Shown: positions 23,355 through 32,524 of the stretch, piece by piece
How the letters are laid out: each line of letters opens with the position of its first letter
How positions within the stretch are numbered: the first letter of the stretch is position 1
Origin: Priestia megaterium
GTDB lineage: Bacteria; Bacillota; Bacilli; Bacillales; Bacillaceae_H
Length of the DNA: 57,307 nucleotides
Assembly: GCA_008180335.1 (NCBI GenBank)
Contig: VTEF01000002.1
Location: forward strand, 797,308-854,614
Direction: 5' to 3'
The notes under the pieces: model-generated
The model's input: only the letters and a program-made list of their open reading frames with translations
Told to the model about the DNA's origin: nothing
Databases searched by the model: none
Program-made: the position numbers and the translations under genes

Positions 23355-24641
23355 ATGGTTAAAACGAACTTTAATAAAATAGATAGTGTACTGCTTGTTG
23401 GAGCAGGTCCGGCCGCAATTCAAGCAGCAATTAATCTAACAAATAACGGTGTTTCTTCGATCGGAATCATGAATCGTTCAAGCGCTCACACTGACCAGCT
23501 GAAACGAGAGTTAATCGACAACAGCTACACGATAAAGGCTAGCGCATCAAAAGCGGAACTCACACATATGGCTGGGAGTGCTAAAATTAAACAGTTATAT
23601 GAAAACTATGAAGCGATTGAAGATGCATGGGATTTAATAATGTTCTGCACACCAAATGATGTGTATCAAGAAGTAGTTCATGCGATTCCGTTTGAGCGTT
23701 TAACGAAAGCTCAAGGAATTATCCTATTAGCACCTGGTATTGGTGACAATCAGCTTGTAAAAAGTCAAGTGCCGCCTTCAATGGATGTCATTAGCATATC
23801 CACATATTATGCTGCGACCAAATTTGCAAATCAGCAAACTGTAAGTAAGGTGATTACAAAGGCAGTAAAGAAACGTTTATATGTATCATCTTGTCTGAAA
23901 AACAGTGAGATTCTTTTTCAAATCTGCAAATTTATTAAATCTTTATCGATCGAATGCATGATAGTAAAGCAGCCGGTCGAAGCGGAGGCGAGAAGCATTA
24001 CGATGTATGTACATCCGCCGCTTTTTTTAACGGAGTTTTCATTAGCTGAAATTTTTAAGGAAGAGCGTTCGCTCAAATTTATGTACAAATTATATCCAGA
24101 AGGGCCGATTACCCAGCATGTGATTCGCTCTATGGTTTTATTATGGAAAGAGATTTCAGCTTTAATTGAAAAATTTAATGCTCGGCCTGTCAATCTGTTA
24201 AAGTTTCTGAACGATGATAATTACCCTGTACATGAAGTCACATTATCGCGAAATGATATTGAGAATTTTATGGAATATGATCAAATGAAACAAGAGTATT
24301 TGCTTTACATTCGCTATTCTGCCATTTTAATTGATCCGTTTTCAACTCCGGATGAACATGGCCGTTACTTTGACTTTTCTGCGGTTTCCTATATACAAGC
24401 AAAGCGGGAAGAGAATGGATATATGAAAATACCAAGAATTCCATTAGAAGATTATAAGAAAGTGAAATTCTTGTACAAGCTAGGTAAAGCATTGCATGTA
24501 ACGATGCCTGAAGCTAGAAAACTCATTGCGATATTTGAAGCATTTATTCAGCAAATCGATCATGTTGACTTTGATTTTAACAGGTGCGAGCAAAAGATAA
24601 ATGAACAAATAGGTGTCATTATAAATGAAATGAAGGTGTAA
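23355..24641 (+). CDS. cntM: Opine metallophore dehydrogenase CntM
   Basis: The 428-residue protein starts with a Rossmann motif (VLLVGAGPAAIQAAINL) and has the family C-terminus with VHPPLFLTEFSLAEIF, LYPEGPITQHVIRSM, ILIDPFSTPDEHGRYFDFSA. CntM reductively joins a 2-oxo acid to the CntL product using NADPH. The active-site stretch STYYAATKF has Ala154 where Staphylococcus CntM has Asp150; published mutant work, as I recall, links Asp to pyruvate and Ala to alpha-ketoglutarate. The start ATG 23355 follows GAAAGGG; 22 bases separate it from cntL. Confidence 0.9.
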   Translation: MVKTNFNKIDSVLLVGAGPAAIQAAINLTNNGVSSIGIMNRSSAHTDQLKRELIDNSYTIKASASKAELTHMAGSAKIKQLYENYEAIEDAWDLIMFCTPNDVYQEVVHAIPFERLTKAQGIILLAPGIGDNQLVKSQVPPSMDVISISTYYAATKFANQQTVSKVITKAVKKRLYVSSCLKNSEILFQICKFIKSLSIECMIVKQPVEAEARSITMYVHPPLFLTEFSLAEIFKEERSLKFMYKLYPEGPITQHVIRSMVLLWKEISALIEKFNARPVNLLKFLNDDNYPVHEVTLSRNDIENFMEYDQMKQEYLLYIRYSAILIDPFSTPDEHGRYFDFSAVSYIQAKREENGYMKIPRIPLEDYKKVKFLYKLGKALHVTMPEARKLIAIFEAFIQQIDHVDFDFNRCEQKINEQIGVIINEMKV

Positions 24642-24643
24642 CA

Positions 24644-25513
24644 GTGAAAAACGGAGTTATACTAGCCATTTTTTCTTCACTTATCTTTAGTGTGATGAAT
24701 GCGTTAGTAAAAGCAGTTAGTTTATCGATTCCAGCTGCAGAAGTAGTTTTTTTTAGAAGTATAATCGGAACAATTCTTATTTATGTGTTTATGAAGCAAA
24801 GCCGTGTTGTGTTTTCAAGAAAGGGTGTACCAATGCTTGCGTTAAGAGGTGTATTAGGAGCTCTTTATTTGCTTGCTTATTTTTATACGATTTCCAAAAT
24901 CCCGCTTGCAGATGCAAGCATACTCGCACATTTATCACCATTTTTTGCAATTCTTTTAGCAGCGGTGTTTTTAAAAGAAAAATTATCTAGGCAAGTATTA
25001 TCCACACTGCCGCTTGTGATTATCGGCGCAATGCTGGTCATTAATCCTTTTAGCTACTCCAGCTTTTCTGTGTATGCACTTGTCGGTGTGTTAAGTGCAT
25101 TGTTTGCAGCCGGAGCCGCTACATCGATTCGCTATTTAAGCAAAACACATCATTCCTATGAAATTGTATTTTATTTTTTAGCGACAGCAACGGTTGTATC
25201 GGTTCCGCTTATGTGGAACAGCTTTGTCATGCCAGAACCAATTGAACTCTTTTACCTTATTTGTATCGGAGTCGTGTCATTACTCGGCCAAGTGTTTTTA
25301 ACAAAAGCATTCACTCATGAAAATGTCGTAGTCGTCGAGATTACACGTTACATCGGCATTGTGTTTAATGCGTTCTGGGGCTTTTTGTTTTGGGCTGAGA
25401 TTCCAAGTATCCTGACAATCATTGGCACAGGCTTTATTGTAGCAGGGTGCATTGCCTTATCACGAAGAAAAAAAGCGCCAGTAATGAAGGCGCCGCAAGC
25501 AGTTAAATCATAA
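24644..25513 (+). CDS. cntI: EamA-family metallophore exporter
   Basis: The 289-residue protein has ten hydrophobic segments in two EamA repeats (PLADASILAHLSPFFAILLA in the first). It starts with GTG two bases after cntM, inside the operon. In Pseudomonas the EamA protein CntI exports pseudopaline; in Staphylococcus an MFS protein (CntE) does this job. The Pseudomonas-like exporter type and the alpha-ketoglutarate-type CntM point the same way. The symbol follows that analogy. Confidence 0.8.
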   Translation: MKNGVILAIFSSLIFSVMNALVKAVSLSIPAAEVVFFRSIIGTILIYVFMKQSRVVFSRKGVPMLALRGVLGALYLLAYFYTISKIPLADASILAHLSPFFAILLAAVFLKEKLSRQVLSTLPLVIIGAMLVINPFSYSSFSVYALVGVLSALFAAGAATSIRYLSKTHHSYEIVFYFLATATVVSVPLMWNSFVMPEPIELFYLICIGVVSLLGQVFLTKAFTHENVVVVEITRYIGIVFNAFWGFLFWAEIPSILTIIGTGFIVAGCIALSRRKKAPVMKAPQAVKS

Positions 25514-25531
25514 CATGATAGGAGAAACAGT

Positions 25532-27064
25532 ATGAACAAAAACAAATGGAAGTTTAGTATAATAATTGGTTTATTGCTTTGTATGTTGGCTGCATGCTCA
25601 AGTACGAACTCAGCAACTGAAAGCAAAGAAAAGAATGAAGAAAAATCATTAACATTTTTGTCTAATTTTTTAAGTGATACATTAGATCCGCAATTGAATT
25701 ATACACCGATTAGAGCTGGAATTACAGAAACGTTGGTGAAAACGACAGAGGATTTAAAAGTGGAGCCGTGGCTGGCAAAAGAGTGGAAAACTGAAGATGA
25801 TGGGCTGACATGGACCTTCACAATTCGCGATGGCATTACATTTCAAAATGGCAATAAAGTAGATGCAGAAGCTGTAAAAGCATCACTGGACCGGACAATT
25901 AAAGTAAGTGAAGCAATGAAAAGCGCATTAAAAATTAAAGAAATGAAAGCAGAAGGCCAGACATTGACGATTACAACTGAAGAACCATCGCCAACATTGC
26001 CGACGGAGCTTGTTCATCCAAATACCTCAATAATCGATGTGACTGAGGCGGATATTGAAAAGAAGCCAGTAGGAACCGGCCCGTTTGCAGTCGTTTCATC
26101 TTCTCCAAACAGCAAGCTGGAGCTGAAAAAGTATAAAAATTATTGGGATGGCGAGCCGAAACTGGATAAAGTGACATTAACCTTCAATGAAGATGCCAAC
26201 GCCAGAACAGCAGCACTTCAATCTGGTGAAGCAGATATTGTCTATCGTCCGGCAGTTGAAAGTCTAGAAACATTAAAAGCTGACCAGTCAATGATTGTAG
26301 ATGTAGTGCCAAGCTTACGCACACAAATGCTTCTTTACAATGCAGCAGTTGAAGCGTTTAAAGACCAAAATGTTCGTAAAGCGTTTGATGTGTTATTAGA
26401 TCGAAAAGAAGTCGTGGACTATACATTAGCTGGACAAGCAACAATAGCAGAAGGACCATTTCTAACAGACTTCCCATTTGCGGCTGAAACGCCCAAAAAG
26501 AAATTTGGCACAGAGGCAGCAAAAGCATATTTAGAGAAAGCTGGCTATGAAATTAAGAATGGAAAAGCAGTAAAAGAAGGCAAGCAATTATCGTTTAAGC
26601 TTATTACGTATTCATTCCGTCCAGAACTGCCATTAATGGCACAACTGCTTCAATCAGAAGCGAAAAAAATTGGAGTGAAAGTGGATATTCAGCAAGTTGA
26701 AAATATTGATGAATATATGGCAGCACATGATGATTGGGCTATCGCTACGTATAGCTTAGTCACAGCACCGCGCGGAGATTCTGGATACTTTTTAAATTCG
26801 GTCTACATGGACGGCGGCGCATTTAATGTAGGCCATTTTGAGAATGAAGAATTAACGAACAAGATCAGTGAATTAAATCGTACAGTCGAAGAGGCTAAAC
26901 GAAGCGAATTAGCAAAAGACGCTGGAGAAGTTATCGAAAGAGAAACACTGCATTCTTCCATTGTTCATCCAAATAACTTTGTTGCATACAAAGATCACGT
27001 GAAAAATTGGATTACAAGTAAAAGTGAATACTACGTGATTACAAAAGATTTAGATGTGAAGTAA
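25532..27064 (+). CDS. cntA: Metallophore-binding lipoprotein CntA (SBP_bac_5)
   Basis: The 510-residue protein has a lipoprotein signal (lipobox LAAC near residue 22) and the SBP_bac_5 fold of nickel/peptide-binding proteins (LSDTLDPQLNYTPIRAGITE; WTFTIRDGITFQNGNKVDAE). It should capture the metal-loaded metallophore outside the membrane and pass it to the CntBC channel. RBS GATAGGAG precedes the ATG. The length fits NikA/CntA-type proteins. Confidence 0.88.
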   Translation: MNKNKWKFSIIIGLLLCMLAACSSTNSATESKEKNEEKSLTFLSNFLSDTLDPQLNYTPIRAGITETLVKTTEDLKVEPWLAKEWKTEDDGLTWTFTIRDGITFQNGNKVDAEAVKASLDRTIKVSEAMKSALKIKEMKAEGQTLTITTEEPSPTLPTELVHPNTSIIDVTEADIEKKPVGTGPFAVVSSSPNSKLELKKYKNYWDGEPKLDKVTLTFNEDANARTAALQSGEADIVYRPAVESLETLKADQSMIVDVVPSLRTQMLLYNAAVEAFKDQNVRKAFDVLLDRKEVVDYTLAGQATIAEGPFLTDFPFAAETPKKKFGTEAAKAYLEKAGYEIKNGKAVKEGKQLSFKLITYSFRPELPLMAQLLQSEAKKIGVKVDIQQVENIDEYMAAHDDWAIATYSLVTAPRGDSGYFLNSVYMDGGAFNVGHFENEELTNKISELNRTVEEAKRSELAKDAGEVIERETLHSSIVHPNNFVAYKDHVKNWITSKSEYYVITKDLDVK

Positions 27065-27066
27065 TC

Positions 27067-28008
27067 ATGAAATTAGTGGGAAAAAGACTCTTCGAATTGT
27101 TCATCTTTTTGCTCGTTCTTTCATTTGTCAGCTTTATTTTTATGAAGTTTGCACCAGGAGATCCAGTAAAGCAGATGCTAAAAGTAGAAGACGTCGCAAT
27201 TACAGAACAACAAATTGAATCGTTGCGGATAGAACTGGGATTCAATGAACCTATTTATATTCAATACTGGAAGTGGCTAGAGCGCTTCTTCCAGTTTGAT
27301 TTAGGCTATTCTTACACAACAAATCAACCTGTGTTGTCCGAATTAATGAAGCATTTCCCGGCGACGCTGCTTTTGTCAGGGGCGTCGTTAGCGGTTATGC
27401 TCATGATTGCCGTTCCGCTTGGAACATTATCGGCTTTATACAAACATTCGTGGATTGATTATGTGAGCCGTTTTCTTTCATTACTAGGTGCTTCCGTTCC
27501 TAGTTTCTGGTTAGGGCTATTGCTTATTCAATACTTTTCCGTTCAATTAGGCTGGTTTCCTTCAATGGGGAAGGATTCGATTTCACATTTAATTTTGCCA
27601 TCTATCACGCTCGGTTTTGGAATGTCTGCTGTATATATAAGACTATTGCGTTCAAGCTTACTTGAAACATTAGGGCAAGATTTCATACGATCAGCGAGAG
27701 CCCGCGGGTTAAGCAATATTCGCATTTTTTTCTGTCATGCATTTCGCCACAGCTTAACACCTGTGATTACAGTCTTGGGAGTCAGCTTAGGAAGTTTATT
27801 AGGCGGCACCGTGATTATCGAAGTTTTATTTGCTTACCCTGGTGTTGGGAAACTTGTAATCGATGCGATTGTAAAAAGAGATTATCCGATTATCCAAGGC
27901 TATATTTTATTAATGGGGTTATTCGTTATGTTCATTAACCTGCTTGTTGACTTTTCTTATCGCTATATTAATCCAGAACTTAAGATCAAAGGAGGGAATT
28001 ATCGTTGA
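27067..28008 (+). CDS. cntB: Metallophore ABC permease CntB
   Basis: The 313-residue permease has the N-terminal segment FELFIFLLVLSFVSFIFMKF, the family phrase FAPGDPV and the coupling loop of DppB/NikB-type permeases (RSARARGLSNIRIFFCHAFR). Six membrane segments are seen. The gene begins two bases after the cntA stop and overlaps cntC by four bases. Confidence 0.9.
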   Translation: MKLVGKRLFELFIFLLVLSFVSFIFMKFAPGDPVKQMLKVEDVAITEQQIESLRIELGFNEPIYIQYWKWLERFFQFDLGYSYTTNQPVLSELMKHFPATLLLSGASLAVMLMIAVPLGTLSALYKHSWIDYVSRFLSLLGASVPSFWLGLLLIQYFSVQLGWFPSMGKDSISHLILPSITLGFGMSAVYIRLLRSSLLETLGQDFIRSARARGLSNIRIFFCHAFRHSLTPVITVLGVSLGSLLGGTVIIEVLFAYPGVGKLVIDAIVKRDYPIIQGYILLMGLFVMFINLLVDFSYRYINPELKIKGGNYR

Positions 28009-28823
28009 AGCGAATAAAACCATTGCCTTCTCCTCTTTTTAAGACGCTTGTTATTGTCTTAATCATTGCTCTTTTGTTCATGTTATTAGGTCCGTTATTT
28101 ATCGCATCAGATCCAGCAGAAGTGAATATAAGAGAAAGAATGGAGCCGATCAGTTCAGCTCACTGGCTCGGAACAGATCACCTTGGACGAGATATTTTTT
28201 CGCGTATCTTGGCAGGTGCGCAAACTACGATTGGGACCAGCATTCTCATTTTATTGATTTCATTAGCTGTCGGCATTCCAATTGGGCTATTATCGGGTTT
28301 CTTCGGCGGACGAATTGACCGCTTTTTAATGCGGATTGTCGATACATTTATGGCATTTCCTGATTACATTGTGGCCATTGTATTAAGCGGTTTATTAGGC
28401 CCGGGAATGGTGAACTTAATTTTAGCTATTGTCATTGTTAAATGGGTCGGCTATGCGAGGTTAGTCCGCAGTACAGTGTTAGGCGAAAAAGGAAAAGACT
28501 ACGTTGCACTAGCGACACTTCACGGTTTATCTCCGTTTCAAATTTTAATCAAGCATATGTTTCCTCATATTATTGGCAACGTGCTTGTCCTTGCGACAGT
28601 CGATATCGGGAAAATCATTTTAATGATTGCTTCACTGTCTTATATTGGCTTGGGAGCTCAGCCTCCAACGCCTGAATGGGGAACCATGTTAAATGAAGGA
28701 CGAGCCTATTTTTATAATGCGCCGCAGTTAATGTACATACCTGGTATTGCGATTATGGTGCTCGTGTTATTGTTCAATGTGATAGGAGATTCATTGCGCG
28801 ATCATTTTCAAGTAAAAGGGTAA
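28005..28823 (+). CDS. cntC: Metallophore ABC permease CntC
   Basis: The 272-residue DppC/NikC-type permease contains the signature HWLGTDHLGRDIFSRILAGA and the loop DYVALATLHGLSPFQILIKH. It starts with TTG inside the end of cntB, behind AAAGGAGGG, and pairs with CntB to form the import channel. Confidence 0.9.
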   Translation: MKRIKPLPSPLFKTLVIVLIIALLFMLLGPLFIASDPAEVNIRERMEPISSAHWLGTDHLGRDIFSRILAGAQTTIGTSILILLISLAVGIPIGLLSGFFGGRIDRFLMRIVDTFMAFPDYIVAIVLSGLLGPGMVNLILAIVIVKWVGYARLVRSTVLGEKGKDYVALATLHGLSPFQILIKHMFPHIIGNVLVLATVDIGKIILMIASLSYIGLGAQPPTPEWGTMLNEGRAYFYNAPQLMYIPGIAIMVLVLLFNVIGDSLRDHFQVKG

Positions 28824-28838
28824 AAAGGAGAGCTGGAA

Positions 28839-29660
28839 ATGCCATTGTTACAATTAAATAATCTATCGATTGCAAGCCGGCAGACCACCATCGTAAAAAA
28901 CCTTTCGTTATCGATTCAGCAAGGAGAATGGTCAGCGCTTGTTGGAGAAAGCGGCAGCGGCAAAAGTGTTACCGCGTCGTCGATTGGCGGAATTTTACCT
29001 CGTGGACTAGCTGTGACAAAAGGTGAGATTCTATTTCAGAACGAGAATATTACTTCCTATCGTGAACGGGATTATAAAAAGCTGCGCGGAATGGAGATAT
29101 CCTATATTTTTCAAGACTATCAAGGCGCATTTACACCTTTTTTAACGATTGGAAAACAGTTTGAAGAGATGATTAACACGCATCAAAAGCATAGTAAGCA
29201 TGAACGGAAACAAGTAATCTTAACTGCTCTTAATCGTGTTGGTTTACCTGAAGACCGTGTTTATAAAAGTTACCCTTCGCAATTAAGCGGGGGGCAGCTT
29301 CAGCGGGCAGCAATTGCAATAGCGACCGTATTAAAACCAAAACTGTTAATTGCGGATGAACCAACAACAGCATTAGACAGCATAACGGCAGCTAATGTGC
29401 TTACGCTTCTTAATGAATTAAAGATGGAAACAGATTGTTCGATTTTATTTATCACACATGATTTGCGGCACGTTCGGAAATATGCTGACCGCGTAGCCAT
29501 TATGTTAGATGGGGAAATTGTTGAAAATGGTGATAAAAAAGCCATTTTTAACACGCCCGTCCATCGCTATACGAAGCAGCTATTTGCAGCGGTTCCATCG
29601 TTAAAAAATACCCCGGATCGCCTTTTAGATGTAAAAGAGAAACAGCTTACAACCGTCTGA
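28839..29660 (+). CDS. cntD: Metallophore ABC ATPase CntD
   Basis: The 273-residue ATPase has Walker A GESGSGKSV, signature LSGGQLQRA, Walker B LLIADEPTTALD and switch His in FITHDLRHVRK, the DppD/NikD type. It starts behind AAAAGGAG, 15 bases after cntC. Confidence 0.9.
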   Translation: MPLLQLNNLSIASRQTTIVKNLSLSIQQGEWSALVGESGSGKSVTASSIGGILPRGLAVTKGEILFQNENITSYRERDYKKLRGMEISYIFQDYQGAFTPFLTIGKQFEEMINTHQKHSKHERKQVILTALNRVGLPEDRVYKSYPSQLSGGQLQRAAIAIATVLKPKLLIADEPTTALDSITAANVLTLLNELKMETDCSILFITHDLRHVRKYADRVAIMLDGEIVENGDKKAIFNTPVHRYTKQLFAAVPSLKNTPDRLLDVKEKQLTTV

Positions 29661-29676
29661 ATAAGGAGGATGTGTG

Positions 29677-30450
29677 ATGACTGAAAGAATTTTAGCTGTA
29701 AACAATCTAACCAAACAATACGATCCTGCAAGTAAGGCAGTTAACGCTGTTTCATTATCAATTGACAAAGGAGAATGCTTAGGAATTGTAGGCGAAAGCG
29801 GCAGCGGGAAAAGTACCTTGGCGAAATGTTTGCTTCAATTAGAAAATGCAACAAGAGGTGAAATTTTCCTTCACGGCCAGCCGCTTCATCAATTAAAAAA
29901 ACGCCAGCTGCAGCAAGCAAGGATGAGTATGCAAGCTGTGTTTCAAAATCCTGCTGCATCCTTTAATCCTAAGCTTACAATCATCGATTCATTGCTTGAG
30001 CCGCTTACTTATTATAAAAAAGCCAATCCGTCTTTTTTACAGTATGTACGTAAAAGCAAACCTGATACAGGAGCTTATTTATTAGAAATGGTTAAGTTAC
30101 CATCTGATTATTTATATAAATATCCGCATGAATTGAGCGGAGGACAAAAGCAGCGCGTAGCTATTGCGCGTGCAATTAGCACCGAACCATCACTGCTTAT
30201 TTTAGATGAACCAACGGCAAGCTTAGATGTCTCCATTCAAGCAAAAATTTTAAACTTATTAAAAGATTTGCAAGAGACACTTGGTATGTCATACATGTTT
30301 ATTTCTCATGATCTAGCGGCAGTGAAGTTTATGAGCAATCGCATTCTGGTTATGAAAGACGGAAACGCAGTAGATGAATGCCGCAGTCATGACTTATTTT
30401 CTGAAAGCCGCCATCCGTATACAAAGCAATTGGTTCATGTATATGAATAG
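29677..30450 (+). CDS. cntF: Metallophore ABC ATPase CntF
   Basis: The 257-residue ATPase of the DppF/NikE type has Walker A GESGSGKST, signature LSGGQKQRV, Walker B LLILDEPTASLDVS and FISHDLAAVKF. The ATG at 29677 lies 7 bases from AAGGAGG (a GTG three bases earlier is less well spaced). It is the last gene of the metallophore operon and is followed by a near-ideal bidirectional terminator. Confidence 0.9.
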   Translation: MTERILAVNNLTKQYDPASKAVNAVSLSIDKGECLGIVGESGSGKSTLAKCLLQLENATRGEIFLHGQPLHQLKKRQLQQARMSMQAVFQNPAASFNPKLTIIDSLLEPLTYYKKANPSFLQYVRKSKPDTGAYLLEMVKLPSDYLYKYPHELSGGQKQRVAIARAISTEPSLLILDEPTASLDVSIQAKILNLLKDLQETLGMSYMFISHDLAAVKFMSNRILVMKDGNAVDECRSHDLFSESRHPYTKQLVHVYE

Positions 30451-30494
30451 AAAAGAACAGACCTTGCGCGTAAGGTCTGTTCTTTTCTATTCAT
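30443..30494. terminator. Bidirectional terminator, 23-bp perfect arms
   Basis: Two 23-base arms are exact complements around GCGCGT (left arm begins ATGAATAGAAAAG, right arm ends CTTTTCTATTCAT). It serves both the metallophore operon and the converging phosphatase gene. Confidence 0.9.
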
Positions 30495-30513
30495 AGCATC
30501 TCCATTTCAAAAT

Positions 30514-31080
30514 CTATTGGGATTTATAGTTTTTTTCAGACGATTTCTTTTTAAATAGATAAAGCTGTCCGTTTGCTGCTGTACGAAATTTTGGTCCTTT
30601 AAAGCCTCTTCTCATTAGCTCTTTTCGCATATATTTCATAAGTCCGGCATGGCTGACAATTAAAGTGTCTTCATCTGATTCAGTTAGTACAGCATCTACT
30701 GCTTTTGCGATTCGCAGTTGTGCCGCTTTTATATCTGCCCGCGTTTTTTTATTTAACACTGCAAATAACCGAACGAAAATCACCCATATAAAAAAGGGGA
30801 GCTTAGTGTTAGATTGAAATACAATCGGCAAAGGAAGTTCACGAAGATCTTCTGTCGTCATGATAGTTCCATCATAAATATGCTCTGCCGTTTTCTTTGC
30901 ACGAGGCAAGTCACTAGCAAAGCATCGTTTCCACTCGACATCACCTAAGCTTGTTTCTCCATACTCAATATCTGAGGCATCGTATTCTTCAAACCAGCGA
31001 ATTAAGTCAGCTATTGTTAAAAGCTGCTTTTCAGGTAAGCCTTTTTTCACTTTATAATGCCGTACTAAGCCTATTTTCAT
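30514..31080 (-). CDS. Histidine-phosphatase-family protein
   Basis: The 188-residue protein begins MKIGLVRHYKV, the RH motif of the phosphoglycerate-mutase-like histidine phosphatases (with Tyr in place of the common Gly after His), has the ASDLPRAKKTAEHIY segment of the family and the second catalytic His in LIVSHAGLMKYM. It should dephosphorylate a small metabolite or phosphoprotein by a phosphohistidine intermediate. ATG 31080 follows GAGGAGATG. A leader with attenuator features precedes it. Confidence 0.85.
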   Translation of the reverse strand: MKIGLVRHYKVKKGLPEKQLLTIADLIRWFEEYDASDIEYGETSLGDVEWKRCFASDLPRAKKTAEHIYDGTIMTTEDLRELPLPIVFQSNTKLPFFIWVIFVRLFAVLNKKTRADIKAAQLRIAKAVDAVLTESDEDTLIVSHAGLMKYMRKELMRRGFKGPKFRTAANGQLYLFKKKSSEKNYKSQ

Positions 31081-31111
31081 TTTTTCATCTCCTCGTATTG
31101 ATCAAAGGCTT

Positions 31112-31223
31112 AAAAAAAGCGACGGACTCACTGTCCATCGCTTTGTCACCCGCAACACTCAAAGATAAATTGCAGGGTGAAGCCTCATAACAGTGTCATT
31201 CATTTTCATAAGGCCTCACCCCC
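31112..31223 (-). promoter_or_regulatory. Attenuator-like leader RNA before phosphatase gene
   Basis: Reading the minus strand, GGGUGAGGCCUUAUG (31222-31208) pairs completely with UAUGAGGCUUCACCC (31189-31175), with three G-U pairs that would be mismatches on the other strand, so this strand is transcribed. The CACCCUGCAA part can instead pair with UUGCGGGUG (31156-31148), giving two exclusive folds. An intrinsic terminator AAAGCGATGG/CCGTCGCTTTTTTT (31144-31112) follows, before the phosphatase ATG. The first helix hides a GGGGGUGAGG ribosome site of a 16-codon frame. Confidence 0.6.
31159..31209 (-). CDS. 16-residue leader peptide in the attenuator
   Basis: The frame MKMNDTVMRLHPAIYL starts 6-8 bases behind a very strong GGGGGTGA site and lies inside the mutually exclusive helices of the leader. 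Its translation would change which fold forms. It has no obvious run of regulatory codons. Confidence 0.5.
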   Translation of the reverse strand: MKMNDTVMRLHPAIYL

Positions 31224-31332
31224 TTCCGAATTTTGTTATAAAAAGTATACTATGTAACTGCAAAAATGTGAATGTTTGTTAAAATATTTTTATTCTAGTA
31301 TTCTATGTAATAAAAAGAACAAATAATGATAA

Positions 31333-32274
31333 GTGGGAAAGAGGATTAAGGTTAATCGTTTTTATACGAAGGCGAGGGCAGGGGAAAAGGTGAAAAAGAT
31401 ACATACTATTTATAAATCATTATCCGATAAACAGGTGATTCAACATTATTACGAAACATATCTGCAAACATTTGAAATTGAATTCGAAAGACATGATGTC
31501 GCTACGCGCTTTGGAAAAACACATGTGTTGGCAGCTGGGCCAAAAGATGCTCAGCCGCTTTTTATCTTACAGGGCGGGAACTGCATTAGTCCGATGACTC
31601 TTTCATGGTTTTTGCCGTTATTAAAAAAATATCGTGTGTACGCGCCTGATACGATTGGACATCCGGGTTACAGTGATGAAGCAAGAGTGTCTGGACGCGA
31701 TAACAGCTACGGGTTATGGATTTGTGATTTAATGGACTTCTTTAACCTTAAAAAAAGCGCGTTTATAGGCCCTTCATTTGGCGGGGGTATTATTTTGCGA
31801 TTAGCGGCATTTTTTCCGGAGCGAATTTCATGTTCGGTGCTTGTGGCGCCAGCTGGAATTTGTCTCGGTTCAAAACGTACGATGATTCGTGACATTCTGT
31901 TGCCGATGATCCGCTACAAAGTGACGTCTAACCAAAAATATTTAACAGCCATCACAAATACTATGTCATTAAGCAGCATGAAAAGCATAGATCAAGAGAT
32001 GATTGGAGAATTATTTAAACGAGTAAAATTAGAAAATAAAATGCCGAAATTAACTAAACACAAAGAGCTAGTTCATTATGTGGCGCCTACTCTGCTTATT
32101 TCGGGAGAGAAAGATCCCTTTTTCCCGAGTGAAAAGGTGACAGTTCAAGCAGAAAAAATCATCCCTTATCTTGTTGACTGCAAAACATATCCGATCAGCC
32201 ATTTTCCCGATGATGAGCATACTAGGAAAATGAATGAGGCTATTACTGCATTTCTAGATAAGTACTATATTTGA
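31333..32274 (+). CDS. Alpha/beta hydrolase
   Basis: The 313-residue protein has the hydrolase nucleophile elbow GPSFGGG (Ser about residue 148), the oxyanion strand ILQGGN, the motif DTIGHPGYSDEARV of the family, an acidic residue in SGEKDPFFPS and a catalytic His in PISHFPDDEH near the C-terminus. It lacks a signal peptide, so it acts in the cytosol on an ester, lactone or similar. I used GTG 31333; the AAAGAGG stretch after it would require an ATT start, so the exact beginning is uncertain. Confidence 0.8.
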   Translation: MGKRIKVNRFYTKARAGEKVKKIHTIYKSLSDKQVIQHYYETYLQTFEIEFERHDVATRFGKTHVLAAGPKDAQPLFILQGGNCISPMTLSWFLPLLKKYRVYAPDTIGHPGYSDEARVSGRDNSYGLWICDLMDFFNLKKSAFIGPSFGGGIILRLAAFFPERISCSVLVAPAGICLGSKRTMIRDILLPMIRYKVTSNQKYLTAITNTMSLSSMKSIDQEMIGELFKRVKLENKMPKLTKHKELVHYVAPTLLISGEKDPFFPSEKVTVQAEKIIPYLVDCKTYPISHFPDDEHTRKMNEAITAFLDKYYI

Positions 32275-32281
32275 TTAACCA

Positions 32282-32318
32282 AAAAATGAGTGAGAATTAA
32301 ATTTCTCACTCATTTTTA
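32282..32318 (+). terminator. Intrinsic terminator
   Basis: AAAAATGAGTGAGAA and TTCTCACTCATTTTT are perfect arms; a T-run is part of the second. Confidence 0.85.
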
Positions 32319-32524
32319 TGTTTTATTCATAGAACAAATCATTTTTAAAATGAATGAAGATGCTGTATGCCATTGCTAGAGGCAGTAGCTGATACTAATT
32401 TCCGCATATTTGTGACTGTTTTCAAAAATGAATAGATTTATAGCATAAATTTGAAACTTTTTCTAATTTTATTCGTTGTAAATAATAGATAGAAGTATTG
32501 AAATGTTCTGACAAGGGGGATATT

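Noticed and set aside
31112-31223. M-box (magnesium) riboswitch
   Set aside because: The GGTGAGGC block recalls it, but the rest of the M-box consensus is absent.
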